DNA of 64,000 nucleotides, taken from contig NC_134031.1 of NCBI RefSeq assembly GCF_964204645.1, positions 3,517,001 to 3,581,000 on the forward strand, written 5' to 3'. Shown piece after piece: positions 20,001 to 32,808 of the stretch. The notes below the pieces were generated by a model. The model ran no database searches, was not told the DNA's origin, and saw only the letters and a list, made by a program, of their open reading frames with translations. Both the position numbers and the translations under genes were made by a program. Source of the DNA: Tubulanus polymorphus (taxonomy: Eukaryota > Nemertea > Palaeonemertea > Tubulaniformes > Tubulanidae). Numbering within the stretch: position 1 is the stretch's first letter; every line of letters starts with the position of its first letter.

Positions 20001-22737
20001 TCACTTCTTTCCCTGACCTTCAGGCACTGAAATGACAAAGATCGCTTTAATTGAAAAACACAGTGAACTAGATTCCGAGTGCTGGGATTAGATTTCGGGT
20101 TACAGTCAAATGATGACTCTTGAACCCGATACAGTCAGTAGTTTTCTAAACCACTTAAAAACCTGTACTGAAAAACGGTGTATTGTGCATTGTGCTTAAT
20201 ACTTCGATATTAAGGTTTGGATTAAACAGTTTGTTTTACTGCATTCGATCCATTGTTAAGTTAAACATTGCCAGATTTGAGAGAATCCTGTGTTGTGCAA
20301 AAGAGACTTTTCTATAAAAGATGGCCGCCAACAGAAACTCTCTCAACAAGTTTATTTTTAGTGAGAGAGGCGGCCATTTTTTCAGAAGGTCTATAACAAC
20401 AAATAATACAAGAAATCAATAATATTGATCCGTTTCGGAGTTAAGTAGGATTTTTGTGAATATTGTTAGATCATTGCATCCTTTAGTGCTGCCATTACCC
20501 AACAATTTCACAAACCTAGTTATTTGCCATTAATCTCTCCGTGCCCTTTTGCAATAACGCTTCGACTGAAATGAAATAGATATTTCAACACAACATATCA
20601 AAATGAAAGCACGCGACACGGTCAGTATCCTGGGGTGAGCCACGCTGTTGTTGGCACTGAATCTTTCCAATAACTTTCCGACTGATATAGTTTCATCATG
20701 TTGGATCCCACCAACTCTGAGTTAACCATCCAGTTCGGATATTTGTACGCTTGCTGACACTACGCGTGAACCATCCTACTAGGACGAGCCCGGAAATCTT
20801 TCACGCTCCAAGATAGCCCGCTCTATTTGTAACCAACATTTCTCTGTTCGCATTCGAAAAGAATTAGGAAAATAAAATCAAAATACCGGATAGTCGTCAT
20901 TTCAACTGACCTGGTTCAGAAAGTTTGATCCATATCGGTTCAGTAAGGTCATCGAGTTCCCGCTTCTGCGTAATGAAATCTTGAGTGGTTGCGTCTGGTG
21001 TGTTTTCTAACCAATCATGTTTTTCGTTGCACGCATTTACACTCAAATTCTGAATAAATGAGAGTAGATAGTAACATAGCAAGATTTTAATGCCAAACTG
21101 GCTAAAGTTTCCATAGCTAGGAAGATCTTTATATTGATGACTTACACTTCATAAATTGTTACACAAATTAGCTTTCAGAATACTGACTGAGTTTAACTGT
21201 ATTTATACAGTAGAACTTTGAAAAACAGATTTAACGGGTAGAATCAAATCAGGCATTGTTCATCCAAAAAATAATCTTGAGTTCGGACTCTACCTTATCA
21301 TCTTTAGTGAGACGACCTTGTACTTTTTCCGGGTCAGCTACAGTTTCTCGTAGATTTTTAATCGTATCTTGAAGCGCGATTTTAGCTTCTGAATATAAAG
21401 AAGACATTAATTGGAAGAACAACTAACATGAACAATGAAAACATGTGTCTATAATAATATCTAGTGTTTGTAGACGAGTTGATGGTGATGAAGTATGGAT
21501 GACAACCACCAGATATCTTATATCAATGAACAACATTGGTGAATATCTGAAAGTCTGTTTCGAAGCACTCTACCGCGGTTCCAGGGACAACATTTCAAAT
21601 GTCTTAACAAACTTTTAGGGCTAATTGATAAGAAAGGCGACTTTCCAGAATTTCCAAAAATTGTGCCTTTGTTTTACAGAAAACTGCCTTTCTTGAAGAA
21701 AAAATCCCTAAATAAATGGGTACTCAACATTCTGTGGGACTTATGGAATACTGGTAAAGCCCCCTGGATCCACCCTGGAATCAATCTAGGATCAGGAATC
21801 AGGAATACGTACCAGCCCAGTCGAGATAGTCGACGCATTCAGTTTGATTATATCGAACGGCTATTTCGCGAGGTCGTTCCTTGTTTTCCGTTCTCAGCTG
21901 TAAATCGGCACCGTTTTCCACTAAACATTTGACGACGTCGATTTTACCCCACAACGCAGCGCGATGTAACGCTGTGTAACCTGTGAAATCACGATTGAAA
22001 CGTGGATGTATATCTTCAGAGATTAGATGCCCAGGGACCAGTTGTGTAGCCGAGGCAAAGATTTAAGTCGATTTAAAATAAACTGAATTAATGAAGAAAT
22101 TAAATTGATTTTATTGGTGAACCTTGTACTGTGTATTTGGCCTATAGACAGTGGATTCTATTCAACTAAAAAAACTACTCAATACAGTGATTTTCAAAGG
22201 GGATTGTTTTTAGTTTTAGACATAGGATCAACTCCACTGATTTGGTGATTTGGTTTGATGAAATAATTATGTACTCCGAACTGAGACACAGGGCGGGTGA
22301 GAGGGGTATGTCCCAGTTGTTAATTTAACATTCATACATCATGAAAAAGAAGCAGCCTGTTTTATGGTTCAAATGACAATGTTTCACTTTTTACAGAACA
22401 GAAGGAACCAATCTGGCTGATGATGAGCACAAGAAAATGGCCAACAAACCAAACCTTTTTGATTGGCTGCATTAATTTCAACTTCGTGATTTACTAATTC
22501 CCTGGCGACTTCTATTTTTCCCAGAATGGCCACGATATCCAGGGGACTGTTGCCGTTTTCCACTCGTTTGTTCACCAGTGCATCGACCTCTCCGCGATAA
22601 ATATTGTCTTCGTTATCTTCGAAACATTCCGCAAGTCGTTGCGAATCGCCTTTAAACGCGCATTCCATCACTATATTCTTAGATTTTTCCGCGACTACTT
22701 CTGCTTCGGTATCTTTCGGACTCGGACTGTTCGTCAT
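20001..22737 (-). CDS. ANKRD45: ankyrin repeat domain-containing protein 45, 5 exons, 236 aa
   Basis: Minus-strand exons in order: 22737-22455, 21980-21813, 21388-21294, 21049-20911, 20026-20001; phases join throughout. About three ankyrin repeats are visible: one starting at GNSPLDIVAILGKIEVAREL, then GYTALHRAALWGKIDVVKCL, then a degenerate RPREIAVRYNQTECVDYLDWA. A helical segment follows, then the diagnostic C-terminal part KDDK-NLSVNACNEKHDWLE-NTPDAT...LDDLTEPIW, which matches vertebrate ANKRD45 in order and spacing. Vertebrate ANKRD45 is enriched in ciliated cells and dividing cells; its molecular function is poorly defined. The last exon encodes only VPEGQGKK and a stop, so it is the least certain. 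The exon 1 donor (G|GTTTGG) is weak. It is divergent from FUOM with a 336-base gap. Confidence 0.9.
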
Positions 22738-23073
22738 TGTGAATATATTCGATTGTAATCGGCTGAAAGTAGGTAAAATTTAGGGCGAAACCCCGAGAAA
22801 AGCAAGAAATTGTGAACGCGGAAGCAAAAGTAGCGTCCTTAACAACAATTCAATTTTGTTTTATTGACGCATATTTTCAAAAATTCATCAAATTGTACGG
22901 AATGATAAAATTGGGTTGAAATTTACAAGTTAAACGTAGAAAGGATTAGCATTTAAGACCGAGGATATCAAAACAACGTGAAGTGATGTATGATATAATA
23001 TTTTAGAAGGTGGAGCATGCAAAGGGTGACTCCGTTGGACTGATAGTACAAGGTTCGCGATCGAGTCGAAAAC
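22738..23073. promoter_or_regulatory. probable bidirectional promoter ANKRD45/FUOM
   Basis: The two start codons face away from each other across 336 bases. No TATA box is obvious at a convincing position on either side. The assignment rests on geometry only. Confidence 0.45.
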
Positions 23074-24477
23074 ATGCCTTTGAAAGGAATACCGATGTTA
23101 TTATCGCCAGAATTGCTATATACATTGGCAAGAATGGGTCACGGTGATGAAATGGGTAAGAATGATAGATTATTATATTGCGTCAGAATAATGACAGCTC
23201 GGTCCGAAAAAGGCTCCGGCTTTGAGCAAATGGTGGCAGCACCAGCTAGTTCACGAGAGTTTGTCCCATCTTTGCGGCCTGTAACAGCGGGCACTTACAT
23301 TTTATAGGACAAATAATTCTAAACATGATTCTTATGCTTGAAATGAAACGTTTTCGAAATATTTAGTTTTAGCAGATGCCCATTTTCCAACGTCAAATGT
23401 TTGCAAAGAGGGAGGTGCTGTGGAAATCCGTGCTGATGGTAATTGTTTCTACCTGGGAGTGAGACTATGAATCAAGTTTAAACGGAACGATGACCACACT
23501 CAAACGTGGTGAACGGATAATAAGATAAAATCCCACTATTTACAGATTAAAATAATTTAAAAACAAGAATTTATTTATTAAATCTAAAATATTTAAAAGA
23601 CACGACGTTTCGATCTCACCCTAGAGATCATCGATGATCTCTAGGGTGAGATTGAAACGTCCTGTCTTTTAAATATTTTAGATTTAATAAATAAATTCTT
23701 GTTTTTAAATTATTTTAATCTGTAAATAGTGGGATTTTATCTTAAGTTTAAACGGGTTTTGAGTATTTCTTGTTCTTTTCTTATAGGTTTGTGTATCCCT
23801 GAACTACTGACTGCGATATTGAAACTATTTCCTCTTGATACTTACGATGAGAATCCGGTAAGTTTATTGGTGTTAATTGCTGCTCATGTTATCGTCGCTT
23901 CATAAGTGTTGTCGTTAAATTTGGTTTTAAAATCTTTTCTACAGGTAATTTTGATGGAATTGTGTGGATCAGATAAGGCGAAGGGATTACCAGTGCCGAT
24001 ATGGGACAAATACAAGCAGATAGTGAATGCATCTGAAAATCGAGAGGTAGCCTGTATATTAATCATCTCGATAACTATATTTGTAATTGTAAGATTGTAT
24101 TGATAAGTCAAAAACATTGGTCTCGTTTTTGTTGATTTTCAGGTCCAAACTCTCTCAATTGATCGTTTTGATTTCTATGATAGGGCTAAGAAATCATTTG
24201 CTATTGTCCATACAGGGTGAGTTTTACTGTTTGCTTCTCTTGTTAGTAGTACTGCTAAATGCCTTTTTCTCGTTTATCGAGAGCGATAATGTCTTACTGA
24301 GTTTGGGTGCACTAATGTCTTTTGTCACCCTAGGGTTCCTGTGAATTTGAATCTCTCTGTTTAGATTCCGGTTGTTTCGTCCGTTTGTGATTTTTCTTAT
24401 GGTATTTACTTTTATATTACAGGGAAACAGCGCAATATGGGAACATCATACTGAAGAAAGGTCTCGTCTTGTCTTAG
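23074..24477 (+). CDS. FUOM: fucose mutarotase, 6 exons, 151 aa
   Basis: Exons: 23074-23155, 23367-23438, 23787-23857, 23945-24046, 24143-24216, 24423-24477; all phases join. The enzyme interconverts alpha- and beta-L-fucose in the cytosol and feeds the fucose salvage pathway (RbsD/FucU fold). Recognisable parts are the N-terminus LKGIP-LLSPELLY-LARMGHGDE with catalytic His23, then VLADAHFPTSN, GAVEIRADG, IPELLTAILKLFPLDTY, then VPIWDKY, RFDFYDRAKKSFAIV with the catalytic-region Tyr, and TGETAQYGNIILKKG near the C-terminus. The length matches human FUOM (154 aa). Intron 2 contains a 258-bp foldback insertion. Exons 3-6 are the head of a seven-fold tandem array; only this copy has exons 1-2 and is intact. 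Confidence 0.96.
23486..23743. mobile_element. Penelope-like non-autonomous foldback element in FUOM intron 2
   Basis: It is bracketed by the 12-bp direct repeat AAGTTTAAACGG (23474-23485 and 23744-23755). It comprises a 36-nt single-copy tail (23486-23521) and then ~111-nt inverted arms from 23522 to 23743 that meet at GATCATCGATGATC. Each arm, read outward, carries GATGA-TCTC-loop-GAGATT-GAAAC (the left arm less perfectly). This resembles a decayed hammerhead ribozyme core. The other six units lack the insertion, so it arrived after the array formed or was lost from copies. The structure matches the element at 49904-50166. Confidence 0.75.
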
Positions 24478-24593
24478 TGGTCTTATTCAAGTCATTTGAG
24501 TGGTAATTTGAAGAGAACAAACTTTAGGGCTATGGAATATAATACATGTGAAATTATGTCTGTAAATGTGATTAAAAAGAAATTATTTCTGTA

Positions 24594-24606
24594 AATAAAC
24601 AATAAA
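24594..24606 (+). promoter_or_regulatory. polyadenylation signals of FUOM
   Basis: Two AATAAA hexamers (24594-24599 and 24601-24606) lie about 120 bases past the stop. Some later units have variants such as AATAATGAA in place of the second. Confidence 0.6.
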
Positions 24607-24697
24607 GAATTGATACTTTAATCGCTATTTTGACATTCCTATTTATCTGTTTGGCATTTTGGTACACCTCTGTTCAGCATCCCACCTCTTTATGAAC

Positions 24698-24927
24698 GAT
24701 TGCCATCTATTGGAATTTCAATGAACTGACTATTTGTTCATCTTCCTAGTTTCTACAAAACGTTGAAATATCACTCGCCATCTAATGGGTATAATCGGAA
24801 CTAAAGTATAGTACCAAATATATTAACCAGATGGCATATGTTATTTCTACATATCGAAGACGAGAGACATTGACAAATGAACTTACTACACGTAGTCAGT
24901 TCAGCGAAATTCCAATAGATGGCGATC
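24698..24927. mobile_element. palindromic MITE-like sequence within the FUOM array unit
   Basis: The end GCCATCTATTGGAATTTC is inverted as GAAATTCCAATAGATGGC, and the similarity extends about 35 bases inward through TGAACTGACTA / TAGTCAGTTCA. A second inner pair, CGCCATCTAATGG / CCAGATGGCATATG, suggests nested ends. It is present in all seven units, so it was in the 3' flank before amplification. Confidence 0.65.
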
Positions 24928-25584
24928 GAATCGGAATTGCGATCAACGGCATACGTAGGATACGCCGTTTTATCTTATATTCAACATCCAGTCCGTACAG
25001 AATCAGTATCATTACATCGGATTGGAACCTAGGACACATCTGTTCCGCAAAACCTCTATTTAGCATCCAGCTCACTCCTCAGAGGCAGCATCATCAATAT
25101 ACCGGGTTCGAACCCAGGACATCTGGCAGTTGAGTTCACGATAAACATAATAAAGAATCAAAGCAAATCGCTGCGATGAAAATACTTTTTGATGATTTAT
25201 TTCTTCAGGCATGTACAAGTACATAATCACATTTCTTTTAAATACATTTCTTTTAACAATTACCATCACGATGCATCACAAGTTAACAGTATTAATATTA
25301 ATTCACTTCTACCCACATGCACTAGACAGCACCAAACTTTCTAGATAATGATATTTCTATTCATCTATGCATGAAAAAACTTCTGGTGGTATTTTCCCAG
25401 GTAAAATGTTCATGACTAGTTAATCTGAATGAATGGCTGGCCCGAATATGAACTGTAGCTTAATGAAACCTTACCCCGAGATACAACACACTTGATTGTA
25501 AATTATAGGAATAGATATATCAATTATAATTATTAGGAATCAAGTTTAAACGGGTTTTGAGTATTTCTTGTTCTTTTCTTATAT

Positions 25585-26277
25585 GTTTGTGTATCCCTGA
25601 ACTACTGACTGCGATATTGAAACTATTTCCTCTTGATACTTACGATGAGAATCCGGTAAGTTTATTGGTGTTAATTGCTGCTCATGTTATCGTCGCCTCA
25701 TTAGTGTTGTCGTTAAATTTGGTCTTAAAATCTTTTCTACAGGAAATCTTGATGGATTTGTGTGGATCAGTTAAGGCGGAAGGGATTACCAGTGCCGATA
25801 TGGGACAAATACAAGCAGATAGTGAATTCATCTGAAAATCGAGAGGTAGCCTGTATATTAATCGACTCGATAATTATACTTGTAATTGTAAGATTGTATT
25901 GATAAGTCAAAAACATTGGTCTCGTTTTTGTTGATTTTCAGGTCCAAACTCTCTCAATTGATCGTTTTGATTTCTATGATAGGGCTAAGAAATCATTTGC
26001 TATTGTCCATACAGGGTGAGTTTTACTGTTTGCTTCTCTTGTTAGTAGTACTGCTAAATGCCTTTTTATGAGTTAATATGGAGCAATAATGTCTTACTGA
26101 GTTTGGGGGCACTAATGTCTTATGTCACCCTAGGATTCCTGTGAATTTGAATCTCTCTGTTTAGATTGCGGTTGTTTCGTCCGTTTGTGATTTTTCTTAT
26201 GGTATTTACTTTTATATTACAGGGAAACAGCGCAATATGGGTACATCATACTGAAGAAAGGTCTCGTCTTGTCTTAG
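25585..26277 (+). pseudogene. FUOM exons 3-6, unit 2, defective
   Basis: The exon 3 acceptor is changed (TTATAG|G to TTATAT-G). Exon 4 has an extra G (GCGGAAGGG for GCGAAGGG), which shifts the frame. Exons 5 and 6 look normal. There is no exon 1-2 or promoter of its own. Confidence 0.9.
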
Positions 26278-27383
26278 TGGTCTTATTTAAGTCTTTTGAA
26301 TGGTAATTTGAAGAGAACAAACTTTAGGGCTATAAAATATAATACATGTGAAATTATGTCTGTAAATGTGATTAACAAGAAATTATTTCTGTAAATAAAC
26401 AATAATGAATTGATACTTAAATCGCTATTTTGACATTCCTATTTATCTGTTTGGCATTTTGGTACACCTCTGTTCAGCATCCCACTTCTTTATGAACGAT
26501 TGCCATCTATTGGAATTTCAATGAACTGACTATTTATTCATCTTTCTAGTTTCTTCAATCGTTGAAATATCACTCGCCATCTAATGGGTATAATCGGAAC
26601 TTAAGTATAGTACCACATATATTAACCAGATGGCATATGTTATTTCTACATATCGAAGACGAGAGACATTGACAAATGAACTTACTACACGTAGTCAGTT
26701 CAGCGAAATTCCAATAGATGGCGATCGAATCGGAATTGCGATCAACGGCATACGTAGGATACGCCGTTTTATCTTATATTCAACATCCAGTCCGTACAGA
26801 ATCAGTATCATTACATCGGATTGGAACCTAGGACACATCTGTTCCGCAAAACCTCTATTTAGCATCCAGCTCACTCCTCAGAGGCAGCATCATCAATATA
26901 CCGGGTTCGAACCCAGGACATCTGGCAGTTGAGTTCACGATAAACATAATAAAGAATCAAAGCAAATCGCTGCGATGAAAATACTTTTTGATGATTTATT
27001 TCTTCAGGCATGTACAAGTACATAATCACATTTCTTTTAAATACATTTCTTTTAACAATTACCATCACGATGCATCACAAGTTAACAGTACTAATATTAA
27101 TTCACTTCTACCCACATGCACTAGACAGCACCAAACTTTCTAGATAATGATATTTCTATTCATCTATGCATGAAAAAACTTCTGGTGGTATTTTCCCAGG
27201 TAAAATGTTCATGACTAGTTAATCTGAATGAATGGCTGGCCCGAATATGAACTGTAGCTTAATGAAACCTTACCCCGAGATACAACACACTTGATTGTAA
27301 ATTATAGGAATAGATATATCAATTATAATTATTAGGAATCAAGTTTAAACGGGTTTTGAGTATTTCTTGTTCTTTTCTTATAT

Positions 27384-28076
27384 GTTTGTGTATCCCTGAA
27401 CTACTGACTGCGATATTGAAACTATTTCCTCTTGATACTTACGATGAGAATCCGGTAAGTTTATTGGTGTTAATTGCTGCTCATGTTATCGTCGCCTCAT
27501 TAGTGTTGTCGTTAAATTTGGTCTTAAAATCTTTTCTACAGGAAATTTTGATGGATTTGTGTGGATCAGTTAAGGCGGAAGGGATTACCAGTGCCGATAT
27601 GGGACAAATACAAGCAGATAGTGAATTCATCTGAAAATCGAGAGGTAGCCTGTATATTAATCGACTCGATAATTATACTTGTAATCGTAAGATTGTATTG
27701 ATAATTCAAAAACATTGGTTTTGTTTTTGTTGATTTTCAGGTCCAAACTCTCTCAATTGATCGTTTTGATTTCTATGATAGGGCTAAGAAATCATTTGCT
27801 ATTGTCCATACAGGGTGAGTTTTACTGTTTGCTTCTCTTGTTAGTAGTACTGCTAAATGCCTTTTTATGAGTTAATATGGAGCAATAATGTCTTACTGAG
27901 TTTGGGGGCACTAATGTCTTATGTCACCCTAGGATTCCTGTGAATTTGAATCTCTCTGTTTAGATTCCGGTTGTTTCGTCCGTTTGTGATTTTTCTTATG
28001 GTATTTGCTTTTATATTACAGGGAAACAGCGCAATAAGGGAACATCATACTGAAGAAAGGTCTCGGCTTGTCTTAG
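27384..28076 (+). pseudogene. FUOM exons 3-6, unit 3, defective
   Basis: It has the same lost exon 3 acceptor and exon 4 +1 frameshift as unit 2, so the two share a recent ancestor. In addition, exon 6 has a stop (CAA TAA at 28032-28037) where FUOM has Tyr. Confidence 0.9.
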
Positions 28077-29188
28077 TGGTCTAATTTAAGTCTCTGAATG
28101 GTAATTTGAAGAGAACAAACTCTAAGGCTATAAAATATAATACATGTGAAATTATGACTGTAAATGTGATTAACAAGAAATTATTTCTGTAAATAAACAA
28201 TAATGAATTGATACTTAAATCGCTATTTTGACATTCCTATTTATCTGTTTGGCATTTTGGTACACCTCTGTTCAGCATCCCACTTCTTTATGAACGATTG
28301 CCATCTATTGGAATTTCAATGAACTGACTATTTTTGTTCATCTTCCTAGTTTCTTCAAAACGTTGAAATATCACTCGCCATCTTATGGGTATAATCGGAA
28401 CTAAAGTATAGTACCAAATATATTTACCAGATGGCATATGTTATTTCTACATATCGAAGACGAGAGACATTGACAAATGAACTTACTACACGTAGTCAGT
28501 TCAGCGAAATTCCAATAGATGGCGATCGAATCGGAATTGCGATCAACGGCATACGTAGAATACGCCGTTTTATCTTATATTCAACATCCAGTCCGCACAG
28601 AATCAGTATAATTACATCGGATTGGAACCTAGGACACATCTGTTCTGCAAAACCTCTATTTAGCATCCAGCTCACTCCTCAGAGGCTGCATCATCAATAT
28701 ACCGGGTTCGAACCCAGGACATCTGGCAGTTGAGTTCACGATAAACATAATAAAGAATCAAAGTAAATCGCTGCGATGAAAATACTTTTTGATGATTTAT
28801 TTCTTCAGGCATGTACAAGTACATAATCACATTTCTTTTAAATACATTTCTTTTAACAATTACCATCACGATGCATCACAAGTTAACAGTATTAATATTA
28901 ATTCACTTCTACCCACATGCACTAGACAGCACCAGACAAACTTTCTAGATAATGATACTTTTATTCATCTAAGCATGAAAAAACATCTGGTGGCATTTTC
29001 CAAGGTAAGATGTTCATGACTAGTTAATCTGAATAAATGGCTGGCCCGAATATGAACTGTAGCTTAATGAAACCTTACCCCGAGATACAACACACTTGAT
29101 GGTAAATCATAGGAATAAATATATCAATTATAATTATTAGGAATCAAGTTTAAACGGGTTTTGGGTATTTCTTGTTCTTTTCTTATAG

Positions 29189-29887
29189 GTTTGTGTATCC
29201 CTGAACTACTGACTGCGATATTGAAACTATTTCCTCTTGATACTTACGATGAGAATCCGGTAAGTTTATTGGTGTTAATTGCTGCTCATGTTATCGTCGC
29301 CTCATTAGTGTTGTCTTTAAATTTGGTCTTAAAATCTTTTCTACAGGTAATTTTGATGGATTTATGTGGATCAGATAAGGCGAAGGGATTACCAGTGCCG
29401 ATATGGGAAAAATACAAGCAGATATAGTGAATTGATCTGAAAATCGAGAGGTAGCCTGGTAAATCAATCATCTCGATAACTAACTATATTTGTAATTGTA
29501 AGATTGTATTGATAATTCAAAAACATTGGTTTTGTTTTTGTTGATATTCAGGTCCAAACACTCTCAATCGATCGTTTTGATTTCTATGATAGGGCTAAGA
29601 AATCATTTGCTATTGTCCATACAGGGTGAGTTTTACTGTTTGCTTCTCTTGTTAGTAGTACTGCTAAATGCCTTTTTATTCGTTAATATGGAGCAATAAT
29701 GTCTTACTGAGTTTGGGGGCACTAATGTCTTATGTCACCCTAGGATTCCTGTGAATTTGAATCTCTCTGTTTAGATTCCGGTTTTTTCGTCCGTTTGTGA
29801 TTTTTCTTATGGTATTTACTTTTATATTACAGGGAAACAGCGCAATATGGGAACATCATACTGAAGAAAGGTCTCGTCTTGTCTTAG
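29189..29887 (+). pseudogene. FUOM exons 3-6, unit 4, defective
   Basis: The exon 3 acceptor is intact. Exon 4 has a 2-base insertion (GATATAGTG for GATAGTG) that makes an immediate stop after KYKQI. Exons 5-6 are open. Confidence 0.9.
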
Positions 29888-30998
29888 TGGTCTTATTTAA
29901 GTCTTTTGAATGGTAATTTGAAGAGAACAAACTATAGGGCTATTAGATATAATAATACATGTGAAATCATGTCTGTAAATGTGATTAGCGAGAAATTATT
30001 TCTGTAAATAGACAATAAAGAATTGATACAATCGCTATTTTGACATTCCTATGTATCTGTTTGCACTTTTGTTACACCTCTGTTCAGCATCCCACTTCTT
30101 TATGAACGATTGCCATCTATTGGAATTTCAATGAACTGACTATTTGTTCATCTTCCTAGTTTCTACAAAACGTTGAAATATCACTCGCCATCTTATGGGT
30201 ATAATCGGAACTAAAGTATAGTACCAAATATATTAACCAGATGGCATATGTTATTTCTACATATCGAAGACGAGAGACATTGACAAAATGAACTTACTTC
30301 ACGTAGTCAGTTCAGCGAAATTCCAATAGATGGCGATCGAATCGGAATTGCGATCGACGGCATACGTAGGATACGCCGCTTTATCTTATATTCAACATCC
30401 AGTCCGCACAGAATCAGTATCATTACATCGGATTGGAACCTAGGACACATCTGTTCCGCAAAACTTCTATTTAGCATCCATCTCACTTCTCAGAGGCAGC
30501 ATCATCAATATACCGGGTTCGAACCCAGGACATCTGGCAGTTGAGTTCACTATAAACATAATAAAGAATCAAAGCAAATCGCTGCAATGAAAATACTTTT
30601 TGATGATTTATTTCTTCAGGCATGTACAAGTACATAATAATCACATGTCTTTTAAATACATTTCTTTTAACAATTACCATCACGATGCATCACAAGTTAA
30701 CAGTACTAATATTAATTCACTTCTACCCACATGCACTAGACAGCACCAAACTTTCTAGATAATGATATTTCTATTCATCTATTCATGAAAAAACTTCTGG
30801 TGGTATTTTCCTAGGTAAAATGTTCATGACTAGTTAATCTGAATGAATGGCTGGCCCGAATATGAACTGTAACTTAATAAAACCTTACCCCGAGATACAA
30901 CACACTGGATTGTAAATTATAGGAATAAATATATCAATTATAATTATTAGGAATCAAGTTTAAACGGGTTTTGAGTATTTCTTGTTCTTTTCTTATAG

Positions 30999-31697
30999 GT
31001 TTGTGTATCCCTGAACTACTGACTGCGATATTGAAACTATTTCCTCTTGATACTTGCGATGAGAATCCGGTAAGTTTATTGGTGTTAATTGCTGCTCATG
31101 TTATCGTCGCCTCATTAGTGTTGTCGTTAAATTTGGTCTTAAAATCTTTTCTACAGGAAATTTTGATGGATTTGTGTGGATCAGTTATGGCGAAGGGATT
31201 ACCAGTGCCGATATGGGAAAAATACAAGCAGATATAGTGAATTGATCTGAAAATCGAGAGGTAGCCTGGTAAATCAATCATCTCGATAACTAACTATATT
31301 TGTAATTGTAAGATTGTATTGATAATTCAAAAACATTGGTTTTGTTTTTGTTGATATTCAGGTCCAAACACTCTCAATCGATCGTTTTGATTTCTATGAT
31401 AGGGCTAAGAAATCATTTGCTATTGTCCATACAGGGTGAGTTTTACTGTTTGCTTCTCTTGTTAGTAGTACTGCTAAATGCCTTTTTATTCGTTAATATG
31501 GAGCAATAATGTCTTACTGAGTTTGGGGGCACTAATGTCTTATGTCACCCTAGGATTCCTGTGAATTTGAATCTCTCTGTTTAGATTCCGGTTTTTTCGT
31601 CCGTTTGTGATTTTTCTTATGGTATTTACTTTTATATTACAGGGAAACAGCGCAATATGGGAACATCATACTGAAGAAAGGTCTCGTCTTGTCTTAG
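30999..31697 (+). pseudogene. FUOM exons 3-6, unit 5, defective hybrid
   Basis: The first part matches unit 6 (Cys in LDTCDENP, GTTATGGCG in exon 4). From the end of exon 4 onward it matches unit 4 (GATATAGTG stop, same downstream variants). This mosaic is expected from unequal crossing-over inside exon 4. Confidence 0.9.
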
Positions 31698-32808
31698 TGG
31701 TCTTATTTAAGTCTTTTGAATGGTAATTTGAAGAGAACAAACTATAGGGCTATTAGATATAATAATACATGTGAAATCATGTCTGTAAATGTGATTAGCG
31801 AGAAATTATTTCTGTAAATAGACAATAAAGAATTGATACAATCGCTATTTTGACATTCCTATGTATCTGTTTGCACTTTTGTTACACCTCTGTTCAGCAT
31901 CCCACTTCTTTATGAACGATTGCCATCTATTGGAATTTCAATGAACTGACTATTTGTTCATCTTCCTAGTTTCTACAAAACGTTGAAATATCACTCGCCA
32001 TCTTATGGGTATAATCGGAACTAAAGTATAGTACCAAATATATTAACCAGATGGCATATGTTATTTCTACATATCGAAGACGAGAGACATTGACAAAATG
32101 AACTTACTTCACGTAGTCAGTTCAGCGAAATTCCAATAGATGGCGATCGAATCGGAATTGCGATCGACGGCATACGTAGGATACGCCGCTTTATCTTATA
32201 TTCAACATCCAGTCCGCACAGAATCAGTATCATTACATCGGATTGGAACCTAGGACACATCTGTTCCGCAAAACTTCTATTTAGCATCCATCTCACTTCT
32301 CAGAGGCAGCATCATCAATATACCGGGTTCGAACCCAGGACATCTGGCAGTTGAGTTCACTATAAACATAATAAAGAATCAAAGCAAATCGCTGCAATGA
32401 AAATACTTTTTGATGATTTATTTCTTCAGGCATGTACAAGTACATAATAATCACATGTCTTTTAAATACATTTCTTTTAACAATTACCATCACGATGCAT
32501 CACAAGTTAACAGTACTAATATTAATTCACTTCTACCCACATGCACTAGACAGCACCAAACTTTCTAGATAATGATATTTCTATTCATCTATTCATGAAA
32601 AAACTTCTGGTGGTATTTTCCTAGGTAAAATGTTCATGACTAGTTAATCTGAATGAATGGCTGGCCCGAATATGAACTGTAACTTAATAAAACCTTACCC
32701 CGAGATACAACACACTGGATTGTAAATTATAGGAATAAATATATCAATTATAATTATTAGGAATCAAGTTTAAACGGGTTTTGAGTATTTCTTGTTCTTT
32801 TCTTATAG

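Noticed and set aside
25090-25125. tRNA gene suggested by GGGTTCGAACCC
   Set aside because: Only the T-arm/B-box can be seen. No A-box at the right distance and no acceptor or anticodon stems form on either strand. The same holds near 10086.
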